Program-made: the position numbers and the translations under genes
Part shown: positions 1-10,472 of the stretch, piece by piece
How the letters are laid out: each line of letters begins with the position of its first letter
How positions within the stretch are numbered: the stretch's first letter is position 1
Source of the DNA: Cheiracanthium punctorium
Lineage: Eukaryota > Arthropoda > Arachnida > Araneae > Cheiracanthiidae
NCBI GenBank assembly: GCA_038373885.1
Contig: JAWZYV010013274.1
Location: forward strand, 372,001-436,000
Reading direction: 5' to 3'
Length of the DNA stretch: 64,000 nt
Notes under the pieces: generated by a model
What the model saw: only the letters and a program-made list of their open reading frames with translations
What the model was told of the DNA's origin: nothing
Database searches by the model: none

Positions 1-914
1 TAATGGAAGCGGAGCATAGCGACTAGGCTAATCTGGGACAAATGCTTTTTTAAAAGTATCGAAAGCCGGATCGGTTAATATGTAATCCAGTTTGATACCA
101 AGAAGTTTCGAGTGATCCAGAATTGTATGTATCTAGTTTCATTTTCAAAGTATGGTGAAATGAAATCAGTAAAATCAGCAATTTTACGCATTATGGATAA
201 TGTCTTTTGTGCCTACTGCATTGAAAAAAATAAAAATTGGCAATTTTCAATGTGTATAAAATTTGTATTATACAGAGAAGCTCAAATATATTTCAGCCAC
301 ATTTCTTAAAATGCTTCGGCATCATACGACAATGCAGCATTTTAAACATTGCTTTGAATTACGTTTATATGCAGGATGCTCCATAAAAGTGATAACACGA
401 AATAATTCTTTATTTATCAGTGGTGATTGTAAATTGAGGAAACTGTTAAAAATACCAGGAAAAAACGCCACGTTAAGGAAAATTTCCTCTCGTTAATTTT
501 CAAATAGTGACATTTTTTTAAATGTGTACACGATAAAAATCCCAGATAGTAAATTGGGAGCCAAAAAACAATAAAGTGATGTATAAAATTTCAACCTTTC
601 ATCATAAAAAGTTTCAGATATTAAATGCTTACCTTCCATTCTATTTATTTATGCCTAAATATACACATTTGCAAGGGCTTAAAGGTTGGATCGTTAGTGC
701 AGAAATGCGTTAGCTCTGAATATGTGGCACAACAACACCGTAACTGAAGTATAATTTTGTTATGTAAATGACGCAAACATCAGGGTGCTGTTGACATGTA
801 ATTAGTGCTTCAAGTGCACCTTGTGTAAGGAATTTTTAACTACATCTAAACAGATACTTAAACGATAAGGTACTGGTAATTTGAAATTATTTATTGCCTA
901 CGTAAAACGGTGCC
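1..914. other. AT-rich non-genic stretch
   Basis: I see no gene here. The only open frames are under 80 codons, AT-driven, and show no recognisable domain, splice context or codon bias. No RNA gene or repeat was recognised. It could be intergenic or intronic. Confidence 0.5.
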
Positions 915-1034
915 GCATTTATGAGACTTCAACGGAGTGTTATTTAGCATAACATAACAATGTTTGAAAATGAGGTTTGGTTTTCAGAACATTATGTTAT
1001 GCTAAATAACACTCCTCCGCGGTAGTCTTTATAA
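915..1034. mobile_element. Foldback MITE with about 45-bp arms
   Basis: A perfect 24-bp inverted repeat (934-957 and 992-1015, beginning GGAGTGTTATTTAGCATAAC) surrounds a 34-bp spacer. The complementarity continues outward more loosely to about 915 and 1034. Two long arms with a tiny centre are typical of non-autonomous foldback DNA elements. No coding capacity is present and no target duplication could be fixed, so the superfamily is not assigned. Confidence 0.6.
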
Positions 1035-1132
1035 AGTCCTAGTCCTAAAATACAATTCGAATTACATGATACTGCGATTTATTTCGACGACTTTTAATTG
1101 GAACCCAATATATTATAGAGAATGATTTATTA

Positions 1133-1234
1133 TATTCTGAACTTAACTATAGTATTCTTTGCTGTCTAAAAGACAAATAATATATATTATTTGTCTTTTA
1201 GACAGCGAAGAATCCTATAGTCATATTCAGAATA
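1133..1234. repeat. 102-bp near-perfect palindrome
   Basis: The sequence folds on a centre between 1183 and 1184. The two 51-bp arms (1133-1183, 1184-1234) match at about 46 of 51 positions with no loop, and weaker complementarity extends beyond both ends. The centre is an AT-rich run. This is probably a small foldback MITE. Spacerless palindromes can extrude as cruciforms and are often deleted during cloning or assembly. Confidence 0.7.
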
Positions 1235-1248
1235 TATCTCTATATATG

Positions 1249-1267
1249 CGTGTGTGTGTGTGTGTGT
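1249..1267. repeat. (GT)n microsatellite
   Basis: About nine GT dinucleotides in a row, directly after a short TATA run that follows the palindrome. Confidence 0.85.
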
Positions 1268-2898
1268 AAAATCAGGTAATATATCGGTCCTTGTAAATGT
1301 AGTCTGGCCAAAACTAGATGGAATCTTCGGGGCACTGGGACAGCCCCGATACTCTTGGCTGTAGCTGTCGAAGTATAAAATAAACCAAGGCTTCTGGTTT
1401 AAGATATAGCTTTATTTGAAGAGCATTTCACCCAGATTCATGAGGCAACACAGATCAGCTGCTCTCTGAACGATGTTTGTACTTTTACTACTGAGGGTCA
1501 CATGGTTTATAAGCTGGTCACAAAGTCAGAAACATGTTCATTTATTTGTTATTAAAATGCAAGGGTCTCACAGTTCCTGTAGATTTTTCAGAGCTCTGAA
1601 AACATTTAGACATAGGCTTGAGGGGAGATTTATAAATTGTTTTTTTATTAAATTTGGATCCCAAGCCAAATCCTTTGTTTGGAACGGACAAAGGAACCTA
1701 GACTAGAATTTTGAAGACAGCTAATAGAAATTTTCAATTTTAAGAGTATATTATATATGTATAATATATATATATATATACATTATATGTATGCATGCAT
1801 ATGTATTACAATAGAGATCGTTTTAATCCTCATAAGCAGCATTTAAAATCATTTTCATCCACAATGTATTTTTAGCTTCAGGTAAACTTATCTGCCTATT
1901 AAACCCTTTTAAGCTATAATGTTTCATGCAATATTTGATAAATGAGTAATTTTCCAAAAATGAGAAAGACAGTAGCTAATTAATCTCTTCAGCTTTAAGT
2001 TTAAACCGAGTGCACAGCCACTTTATCTGATGAGACACGATATCTAGACTCCAGAAAATACTAGAAGAACGTCTTTGGAGGCTTCCCTAACCATTCTTTA
2101 TTCCTGGGCATTCTTTCAGATCCCGAGAGAATAAATTGATCTTATTATGCCCACATTAATTATCTGGTTTCTGGTACAACTTTTGTGATGACCTCTTAAT
2201 GAAACGGGGTAATTTGGGCCATTTTATTCAGTAAACCATCTACCGATGTTAATTTTCTTTTATAATAATTTACTTATAGCTTCGTAATTTATGTAAGAAT
2301 ACCTTTTAATTAAGTAATGAGGAAGGAAGAGGGAAGCATTCTTAATTACATGGCTACATCGGGTTTTTGTTTATCATCAAACAAAACATTTATAGTGGTC
2401 TCAAAATAAGGAAATATTTCATAGAATGTTCCGGGTTATAGTTAAAAGAAAAATCGACGATTATATTAAGGGAATTCATGCTCTGAGATATTAGATTAAT
2501 CTTATATATGTATCGTTATGCATTGTAAAACAAATTTCTTTTCCCAAAGCATATTAAAATTTATTCAATTCAGTTTTATTTTTCAATGTTATATCTTTTA
2601 TAATAATTAGTTTTAATTTTGTGAAAGTAATATATTGTGTCAAAGAAGAAGATCGAGTTCTTTGATACAGCTAGTTTGGATACAAAACGTTTCGATGAAA
2701 GCATACTGATGAAAGTGGCAGCAAACATTTTTAGGACACTTTTTGAATCCTACTGAACATTTACGTTCAAACATCTTCATGTGCTTTCAGATATTTTTTT
2801 TATTTCACTATGTATTAATAGTTCTTATTTTGAATGTTTTCTTTCACGCTGTCTTCAACACTCAGACACCATCAATCATATTTCCAAGAATTTATTAG
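1268..2898. other. Non-genic stretch with a (TA)n run
   Basis: No supported gene. The frame at 1473-1706 is a 77-residue ORF without domain features and is read as chance. A (TA)-rich microsatellite lies at about 1744-1783. The rest is AT-rich sequence in which nothing was recognised. Confidence 0.45.
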
Positions 2899-3040
2899 TA
2901 CAGTGTATCCTAAAGTTCCCGCACTCTATCTTAAACAACTCATTGTCCATCGATTTGTTTCTTAATATCAAATTTCCTAGTACGCTTATCACTGTATCAG
3001 TTCTTTAGCTCCATCGTTTCGTTATTTTTACTTTCAAATT

Positions 3041-3223
3041 GTGCAAGATGTTCTGTATTATTTTGTTCTTCATAGTGAAAAAAATTTATCAAGCATTCAG
3101 AGAATCGTGCTGCTTGAGGCTTATTTTAAATTTAAATTGTATGAAAGTTGCAAAGGTGTTTGGGAAAATAAGTATAAAAATGATGTCAGTCCCTACTTGC
3201 AGGAAACTCATCCAGCAAACTGA
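3041..3223 (+). pseudogene. Transposase N-terminal helix-turn-helix relic (DUF4817-like)
   Basis: The 60-residue frame contains the stretch SIQRIVLLEAYFKFKLYESC. This follows the pattern of the N-terminal DNA-binding domain of many arthropod Tc1/mariner-like transposases, often annotated DUF4817: a Gln-Arg start, then an Ile/Val-rich helix, an aromatic Tyr-Phe, and a Ser/Tyr-lysine pair. The domain should recognise the transposon ends. The frame stops at 3223 before any catalytic residue. The next recognisable transposase sequence begins about 110 bp on, so the middle is deleted. The assignment rests on remembered family pattern only. Confidence 0.6.
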
Positions 3224-3331
3224 ATGAACGAGATTCTTGGTTTCAACAATATGGTGCAACATGCCAATACAAGTAATGAAACAATGGGTATGCTTGAAGA
3301 TATTTTTGGTCATCGACTCATCTCAAAAAAG

Positions 3332-3520
3332 TATTTGGCCACTTCGATCCCTTGATCTAAGCATACCGTACATTTTTGTGGCGATATTTGGCCACCTCGA
3401 TCCCTTGATCTAAGCATACCGGACTTTTTGGTGGGGATATTTAAAGAACACAAATTTATCCGGGTGATCCTCAAAAAATAGATGATCTGAAAATTGCCAT
3501 CAACTCAGAAGATACAAATG
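3332..3520 (+). pseudogene. DDE transposase C-terminal relic with 53-bp tandem duplication
   Basis: The forward reading gives a WPPRSLDLSIPDF motif, equivalent to the PRSPDL-x-PCDFF block of mariner/Tc1-type transposases. That block carries a catalytic Asp and the short spacing to the last acidic residue. The coding stretch is tandemly duplicated as two 53-bp units (3332-3384, 3385-3437), so the motif occurs twice. After a frameshift the reading resumes as DPQKIDDLKIAINSED, which resembles the downstream helix of the same proteins. Frameshifts and the duplication rule out activity. It belongs with the helix-turn-helix relic at 3041-3223. Confidence 0.65.
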
Positions 3521-3684
3521 TATCACCCAGCCCATTAAAATACATTTCTATTAACATGTGCACGCTTAATTCAAACTAGCGAAGTTCGATCAGTCGGAGC
3601 GAATTTTCGATCCTTCCCGTACTTGAAAATGTTCAATTACTTGAGTTTCAAAGTTTTTCGATCACTGAGCAGAGCGAAATATTA

Positions 3685-4490
3685 AAAAGTAAGGTCTCCT
3701 GTAATTAGCAAAAGTAAGGTCTCCTGTATTGTGGGGACCTAGAGAAACTGTTGATTAGACTGTTGACCGCACTGTTGTGAGTCGCGCTTCCTCCACTCCC
3801 ATATAAGCAGGGACGTCCCCACACGGTAAGCAAGGTAAGCATGACATCGGGGCGCCGTCTTCAAAGGACCGTCAATTCAAACTCAGAAAAACTTGAAAAA
3901 TAACATAAAACGGGGCGTCTGTTATAGGTTTTCAGGGGTGCGCAAAGTTCCTGAGGGCCGTCGCTTCGCTTGGATACTCAGTCTTGGCTTAGCCGCCATT
4001 CAAAATGGAGCTCCCGTTGAACGCTACCACCAAGTGCGAAGTTCTCTCAGTTATTCGTTTTTCGGATGCAAAATGCGTTAAACGGTTGAAAATCATTGCC
4101 GATTGACGTAAGTGTACAGACAGTCGTGGTGCATTCTCCACAACAACGATTGCTCACACGCGACCCATCAAACCGGGCGATTTCCTGCAAAACGTTGGTT
4201 GGAACGTTATCACCCACCGACTCTCCGTACTTGGCACCGATTGACTACCACCTGTTCCTTAAGTTACGGGAAAATTTGCCTGGTTCCAAGTTCTGCTCGG
4301 AAGACGAGGTGAAAGATGAGGTTCAAAGCTTCCTGGTATGACATTGTAAAAGGACACAGCGTTTACAGAAATGCATCGTCCAAAATGACGATTATGTAGA
4401 AAATTAAAGCATTCTTCAACCTTTAAAATGATGTAACTATTATAGAAAATAAGCCGTTCTTTGAATAAAAATAGTGGAGACTTCTTTTTC
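3685..4490 (+). mobile_element. Nested, internally deleted mariner-like element
   Basis: The left edge carries a 19-bp motif beginning AAAAGTAAGGTCTCC, repeated at 3685-3703 and 3710-3728. The right edge (about 4476-4490) carries its imperfect reverse complement, consistent with terminal inverted repeats. Between them lie an N-terminal and a C-terminal fragment of a mariner transposase, with the catalytic middle missing. The element lies wholly inside the older TA-flanked transposon at 2901-4543, so it inserted later. The exact edges are uncertain by tens of bases. Confidence 0.6.
4003..4340 (+). pseudogene. Mariner-family transposase pseudogene, central part deleted
   Basis: From about 4003 one frame begins Met-Glu-Leu and runs into KCEVLSVIRF, matching the start of the mariner (Mos1/SETMAR-like) DNA-binding domain. 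From about 4130 another frame reads LHNNDCSHATHQT, comparable to the LHDNARPH catalytic block but with its Asp and Arg lost. A further frame gives LAPIDYHLF, then GSKF, then an EDEV-KDEVQSFL helix, the classical mariner C-terminus. The first catalytic Asp region and several hundred bases are absent, and there are at least two frameshifts. It cannot encode an active enzyme. Confidence 0.8.
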
Positions 4491-4545
4491 GTATTGCCCT
4501 TATATATATATGTCATGAGTTCTGGAACGTTTAAGACACATTGTA

Positions 4546-7500
4546 GAAGGTGGCATAGTTTTAATTTCCCCCTATGAATAGCTTACACCAACTGAAATGG
4601 GTGAAATATTCGTGACCGATTTTTGTATATGGACTACAGACAAGACGCATCCAAGCAATTAAAGAAATGATCCTGTTAATACAGTCCATTATGTGATGCT
4701 TTGCATGTAACATTGACAAACTATATCGTAAAAAATAAGAAATAAGCAAAACCTAGTTCAAATTATGATGAAATTTGATAATTTCGATTTCTTCATCTCT
4801 TTTGTAATACTTCTGAATTTACATGCAAAGCATCACATAGTGGTCATTTTTTAAACAAAGTTTTCAAAATATATTTCAATGCATTTTTCGAATTGTCCAT
4901 ATACCAACTGTTCCTTTATAAATGCTATCAACAATTACTATAAACAAGACATACCGTTTCAGTAGGAAGATTTCTGCGGGAAGTTTATTCTTACCAACTT
5001 GCATTTTAAAACTTAGAAAAGAAAAACCTGATAGCTTCCTACCTTCCATATTGTAAGTTCAGAACTTATTTAAACAACAGTCAAAACTGAATAAGTATAA
5101 TAACGTAAATAAATTCAATTAATTTCTGTAAGTTCCATCCAAGCAAGAAAACTAACGAAAAATGTTGTCACTAACATTTATATTGATGTACACATATCTC
5201 ACTCAGTTTACCTTTAACTATAAAAGTCGCTCTTTTTACTGCCATCGATCAGGTTAAATGTGCCGTTTGGGAGTCGTGTACAATTCTCGGAAGTACATGG
5301 ACCCATGATCAACCAGTAAATAATTTATCGATCTGCTGTTTCGGAGGTATGCACCGTACTGCGAATGATTTATTGTGGTCTATTAAAAGCTGTAAGAATG
5401 ATGGCCCAATATAAACACAGTAATGCTAAATTATTACTAACAGGTAATAGTCAATGCGCCTGAGAGCGTAAAAGCCTGCTTGCTTTATTTCCTTTCATTT
5501 GTAAATGGATGTGCAGTAACGAATTTCTCTTATAGGGTATGATGTTTAAGAAACTCTAAAAACGTATAGAGATTCTTGCAATATGAAATTAAATGATTAT
5601 AACACACATATAATTTGGTATATTTGAAAGTTAGATTTACTAAGATGTGTTTCGTTGTTATAGTTTCAGTAATTACAAAAATATTTCATTAATAATCGAT
5701 GAGCACCTGATGCCTTAGTAGATTTATTTTATTTCAATTATTAATATATTTATTTCAATTATTAATATATTTATTTTTTTAGATTAGTGATGCTTACGTT
5801 TATGTATTATATATGTATACAAAATTTCAGGAAACAAAAACTTTTTAATTTTTAATGCATATTTTCTAACCGTAAATATGTAAAACGGAAAATCTAATTT
5901 GAGTGGGATTTATTAGAACCATTATTTTTTACTTAATCAAGGGGATAATTTCTTCTTATAGATCAAGACAAATTACACTCACCAAATTGTATATGTGCAC
6001 AAAGGAACATGTCTGGAATAATTATTCATCAGTTCCTCAGAAACGTTGACATAAAGGAATCATTTTCACATAATCGAGTACTAAGCTGTGTTATCGATAT
6101 TAACTAATCACAGTTTAATGCCAGAAATAGTTATAAGCATTGTCGGTTGCTGTAATTAGAAATATTTTGTATGTAAACACTCATTTGCATTACCTTTATG
6201 CTTCGTTATGGTTTAAACCTTGTAATTGCGTTGACAATGCTTAATAACATGAATATTAAGAGGTAATTCCAGTCGAAGCTGCTGACTTATCCGTATCGAG
6301 TGCCTAATTACGACTGAGCTCATGAAACGGTTTAGAATCGGTTTAGCGCTACCTGAATTAATACTGATATCTAGACATGCTCCTGTGTACTCATACGGTC
6401 TAATTACGGCAATACTTGATATGATTTGACTTATATAACTAAATCTGCTGTAATTATAACAACGAGAAATTCAGTCTATTTTGTAGACAAATATTACAGT
6501 GATTTTTTTATGATCGTGATATATCTGGAATATTCGAATTTTATATTGCGGTCGAATCCGCTTAAGGGTTTAGCCAGTCGTCCACGTAAATTTATTCTAA
6601 TAAGCGGTATTTTATATTATCCGGGATCAAATTTACTGATTATTACGCTTTGGGGGATTAAACATTTATTACAATAAGCTGGATATTCCTCTAAACGAGA
6701 TTCCATTAAGCGGTTTCGTCTGTGGTAGTATTATTTATGTATTGCATAATTATTTAAAATAAAAACTCTTGCTTATAATATAAAATAATTGGTCTTGTTT
6801 GATGGCCTCCAAATTTATAAAATCACTCGATTTATACTATAGCTCCAAAAAATTCATTCGTGCCGTGGAGTGATTAAAGAAAAATGCATTTTTTTATGAT
6901 TCGACGAAATGATTATTTTTCTCGGTGGAGGGGGGGGGGACGAAAGGACTTAGATTAATATTTTGAACTTAAACTAATCAGTTATAAATAAAAAAATAGT
7001 AAAAAAATAAAAAATGAATTATTAGTAGTATTTTTTTTATAAACATATTCTTCGTACTTTTCCTGAAGAACATTTTTTAATAGCTTCACTAGTACGTCTT
7101 TGTTATTTCTCTACAGTAAGTAACATATTTATAGTAAAAAGCAAATTCAAATGTCTCGTCAATAACGTAATTAGATTATAATTATTATTTATATATGTGT
7201 GTGTGTCAGTCATTGTTTAACGATTTGACTGATATAACTTTAAAGAATTGAAAGTGAAGCAAGAAAAAGTTATTGCAATATCTGATTTTGGTTTAGACTC
7301 AAAATGGCGTGCTTCTCGTTTTGTTTAAGGGTGAATTACAGATTTAAATGTAATTTTTGCTGGGCAAAAATACATTGGATTTACTACTAATTGAGATTCA
7401 GTTAGAATACGGACAGAATAGTGATATTTTTTTAGATTGAATACGAATTTGACTTATTTTTTAATAATTTAAAAATTTTTGAAGCTTTGTTTCTAATAAT

Positions 7501-7669
7501 TCCAGAGTTACTTGGACTATAACTAATTAGCTATTTAAAAGGGATCTCTTTCACAAATGAAAACTTTACCTTGTACTTTAGTACAGTTTTCTTCAGTTTA
7601 ATGTTTGAAGACAATGTCTTGCTTGGAAACTTGAAATATAGTTTCATATTCTAATTCACGTGTTCCCAA
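4546..7669. other. Long AT-rich non-genic stretch
   Basis: No coding region, RNA gene or splice-supported exon was recognised. It contains a 20-bp perfect inverted repeat at 4690-4709/4820-4839 and a short tandem duplication at about 5730-5770 (unit about 22 bp, ending in an AT-rich run). A G-run lies near 6927-6939. The 83-residue frame at 6426-6677 shows no domain and is treated as chance. Confidence 0.45.
4690..4839. repeat. 20-bp perfect inverted repeat, 110-bp spacer
   Basis: TATGTGATGCTTTGCATGTA at 4690-4709 is exactly reverse-complemented at 4820-4839. A few matching bases continue outward. This could be the termini of a tiny non-autonomous element about 150 bp long. No target duplication was clear. 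Confidence 0.6.
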
Positions 7670-8586
7670 TACCGGGGCATTTAGAAAGTAAGTTCCGTCA
7701 TATTTTTTTCGAAAAGAAACTTTACAGCCAAATTTTTTCCAATGGAGCCTGTAAAAGTTGTTTTACTGCATTAACATCACATAACAGCCTAATATTACCG
7801 TATTTCTTTTCTATGAGGTAATCAAAACGCGATTCTTCGGTGTTCCTTTAGCGAGGTCTCGATGTGTCTGGAATGTACGCCGTAAAGTATAAAAGGGAGA
7901 GAGACCAACAGATTCGAGTCAGTCTACTGTTTTCTCTATGAGAGAGAAATGTCGGGGAAAGCTTGAGGCTTTGTATTGACGCTATAGGAGTGATGTTATC
8001 GCTTGTTTTGAAGTGTTGTGCGTAAATCCTTCATTGCTGGGTCCCTAGGGATTGTTTACGATTTCCCTCGTAAGTTTCCACTGACTTTTTGCCTGTGGCA
8101 GTGCATTATTTTATGTGATAAATACATCATTTGTGAGCGTTTTTGCACTAAGCAGACTGTTATCAGCAGTTACTGGCTCATTGTGCTTGTGAATTTTGTA
8201 AAGCTGATTCTTCGTCGAAGTTCTAGAAGCAATAAAGTTGTGTTCCATCCTGGCAAGTGGACTCTTTTACTAGAACTTTCTACACCAACTGGACTTTAGA
8301 ACGACAAACCCAGGAATCAAGCAGGGCATTCTGCAACATTATTAATGTTTTGGAAATGACGTCCCGAGACTGCAACTTTCAGTTGCATTGAAAGTCGCAG
8401 GGCACCAGCGTGGCTTATTTAAACAGATTGCTTGCTAAGACAAATGTCTCACTGTCGGAGGATACTTTATTTAAAAAATAGTGCAAGGTGTATACTTCAT
8501 GATGCCATGGTGTATTTTTTGTGATAATGTTCCTGTGTGAAAAAAAAAAAAAAATGATGAAACTTAATTTAAGAACGACCCTCGTA
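7670..8586. mobile_element. Non-autonomous mariner-type element
   Basis: The left end (7670-7696) contains TTTAGAAAGTAAGTTCC. The right end (8559-8586) reads GAAACTTAATTTAAGAACGA followed by CCCTCGTA, an imperfect reverse complement. Both ends abut TA, the mariner target site. The roughly 900-bp interior has a TATA-like box (near 7889), a polyadenylation-type AATAAA (near 8231) and a 93-codon frame (8018-8299) without recognisable transposase motifs. An LTR inserted within the element is an alternative explanation of the TATA box and AATAAA pair. Poly(A) at 8541-8554 precedes the right end. Confidence 0.55.
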
Positions 8587-9250
8587 TTATTATGTAGGGG
8601 AAAATATTTTTCATAAAATTACGTTAAGTGTTTAAGAATTCTCGGTATAAATAAAATTGCTTGGAAAAGTATTGTAAACGCTAATACTTTGTGTGCTATA
8701 ACTGAAAGTAAACAGTTTAAATTTAAAAATCCCATAGGCAGTTGTTTTCGAGCTGCGATATAAAATGTAATGTAATAGATAAACAAATCCTTTCATGCTT
8801 AAAAGTATCTAATTTTTTAATATCAACATATTTGCGATTGAAGTTTTTGTTGCAGAAGGAGGTAGCTCTATTCCACTGGCGTTTGAAGTTACATGTAGTA
8901 TCTTTTCAGTTAAGAAAAAGTAATAATAAATTTTGTTTAGTGCCAAAAGGATGCAGCTACAATTGCCAGTTCTTGTGTTACTTAAATCATAAAGTTATGT
9001 GTCTTGTTAGTTTGTGTTGAATACCAAAAACTTTTTCTCTAATTTTCCCCAGACTTGACTAATTGGGGCTGACACCATTTTGCCCAAAACCATTCTGTTT
9101 TAAAATTATTTAAAAAGTTCGTTTCCCACCCCCTTTTATTCTTTGACATGATTTCTGATATGATTTATTATTAAACTGCACTAAAGTAACAATTTAGACT
9201 ATTAGGAAAATTAAATAAAATTACTCTGCCCCGTTAACGGTGCCATCACT
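8587..9250. other. AT-rich non-genic stretch
   Basis: Nothing recognised. A 92-residue frame at 8742-9020 has no domain features. Confidence 0.4.
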
Positions 9251-9252
9251 TT

Positions 9253-9500
9253 TTTAACACGCTTTTATTAGCTTCTCCTGTATGTATGTTTGTATGCTTG
9301 TATATTTGTAACCGACTCCTTTGAACTCGATTTTGACCCGAGTTTATTCCATTATCCTGATTTTAACAAGCCTTTATTAGCTTCACCTGTATGTATGTTT
9401 GTAACCGACTCCTTTAGACTCGATTTTGACCCACTTAAACGGACAGATTTAATTCAAACTTTGTACATTTATCAAGAACCGGTGACAATACAATAATCTC
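9253..9500. repeat. Dispersed repeat with internal partial duplication
   Basis: A block starting TTTTTAACACGCTTTTATTA and containing a GTATGTATGTTTG stretch, then AACCGACTCCTTT and an ACTCGATTTTGACCC motif, is present twice in tandem (about 9253-9345 and 9359-9434). The first 20 or so bases occur a third time at about 9772, on the far side of the tRNA gene. It looks like a dispersed arthropod repeat, class unknown. Confidence 0.5.
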
Positions 9501-9620
9501 ATAAGTTTATCTCATTAGCCTGATCAGGATCACCAGGATTAAATAAGTTCATTTCTTATCCTGACTGAAAGTAGAACACTTCCAAACATTACAATGTTAA
9601 GAAAACCATGTTTTACTGTG

Positions 9621-9692
9621 GCCGTGATCGTATAGTGGTTAGTACATTGCGTTGTGGCCGCAATAACCCAGGTTCGAATCCTGGTCACGGCA
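9621..9692 (+). tRNA. tRNA-His (GTG)
   Basis: All parts of a cytoplasmic tRNA are visible. The 7-bp acceptor stem is GCCGTGA (9621-9627) paired with TCACGGC (9685-9691), plus discriminator A. The D-arm contains AGTGGTTAG. The anticodon stem TTGCG/CGCAA encloses loop TTGTGGC with anticodon GTG at 9654-9656. The T-arm CCAGG/CCTGG has loop TTCGAAT. The internal B box is GGTTCGAATCC. There is no intron and no encoded CCA, as expected of a eukaryotic nuclear gene transcribed by RNA polymerase III. The 5' guanylate of mature tRNA-His is added after transcription in eukaryotes. All stems pair, so it appears functional. It supplies histidine for CAC/CAU decoding. Confidence 0.96.
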
Positions 9693-9703
9693 ATATATAT
9701 ATA

Positions 9704-9708
9704 TTTTT
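9704..9708 (+). terminator. Pol III T-run terminator of tRNA-His
   Basis: Five T residues lie 12 bases past the tRNA 3' end, after an AT run. This is the standard stop signal for RNA polymerase III. Confidence 0.75.
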
Positions 9709-9870
9709 ACAAAATATCGTCATCCATCGCATTATGGAAGAGTTGAGTACAAGAACACGTTAAGGCCATTCTTTTTAACACGCTTTTATTTGTTGATTAG
9801 AGACCTATTTTTCCTTTTTAGAGAGGAAGGTAGCATTTAACTGCAGGTTAATTAATACTTTGGTGCACAG

Positions 9871-10039
9871 CAGGGGCGTAGCCAGAGGGAAAGGGGGGGG
9901 GGCTCAGGGGGCTGCTCCCCCGCCACGAAATGGGACCCTTTACTTAGCTCACAATTTGATATTTATAGCTTACAATTGAACTTTAGCTTTAAATTTGATA
10001 CCCAGCCCACTCCGAAATAAAATCCTGGCTAAGCCACTG
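9871..10039. mobile_element. hAT-type MITE, 169 bp, with 8-bp target duplication
   Basis: The left terminus CAGGGGCGTAGCCAG is matched at the right by CTGGCTAAGCCACTG (reverse complement CAGTGGCTTAGCCAG). The flanks GTGCACAG (9863-9870) and GTGCACAT (10040-10047) agree at 7 of 8 bases. CAG-starting inverted termini with 8-bp duplications are the signature of hAT elements, and the CAGTGGCGTAGCC terminus is common in non-autonomous hAT families. An oligo-G stretch and a CCCCC run lie just inside the left end. There is no coding capacity. It inserted about 180 bp downstream of tRNA-His. Confidence 0.85.
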
Positions 10040-10141
10040 GTGCACATTGAAAATAAATTATCTCTTCATACTTTCCAACTTAGTGCTCCTTAGTGTCTTA
10101 TGAGATATATCGAAAATTAAAAATAAATTTTAAATACATAC

Positions 10142-10472
10142 AGTTTAAAAAAACCAAAAAAACACGCTTTAGTGATAAATTGAACTAACTAAAAATGCGA
10201 GAAATAATTCTGAATATAGAAATAAATTAATGAACGAAAAATAATATTATTGTGAAAAAAGCGTGGGGTGCTCCATATATCAGTTCTTGAGACTATTCGA
10301 TCGGTACGATTAGTACAAAAATGATACAAAAAATATAGCACAAAGCACCCCACGCTTTTTTCACAATAATATTATTTTTCGTTCATTAATTTATTTCTAT
10401 ATTCAGAATTATTTCTCGCATTTCTAGTTAATTCAATTTATCACTAAAGCGTGTTTTTTGGTTTTTTAAACT
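10142..10472. mobile_element. Long inverted repeat with about 130-bp arms
   Basis: The left arm (10142-10272) and right arm (10344-10472) are nearly perfect reverse complements, differing by only a few substitutions and small indels. The spacer is about 71 bp. The inner edge is GCGTGGGGTGCT. Such arms would give a long double-stranded RNA hairpin if transcribed. It most resembles a foldback or MITE insertion; no autonomous parent or clear target duplication was found. The high arm identity implies recent origin or gene conversion between the arms. Confidence 0.8.

Larger units (their letters stand above)
2901..4543 (+). mobile_element. TA-flanked TIR DNA transposon, decayed, with nested mariner
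   Basis: The terminal inverted repeats are about 28 bp. The left end reads CAGTGTATCCTAAAGTTCCC from 2901, and the right end is its imperfect reverse complement finishing at 4543. Both ends are flanked by TA (2899-2900, 4544-4545), the usual target duplication of the IS630/Tc1/mariner group. Inside are relics of an N-terminal helix-turn-helix (about 3041-3223) and of a DDE C-terminal region (about 3332-3520), in the order expected of one transposase. A second, different mariner relic interrupts it at about 3685-4490. A 348-bp derivative of the same family with matching ends sits at 35421-35768. The element is dead: it is shifted, deleted and nested. Confidence 0.75.

Noticed and set aside
8018..8299. 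93-codon ORF inside the mariner-type element
   Set aside because: It has no helix-turn-helix or DDE motif and AT-typical codons; chance within the element.
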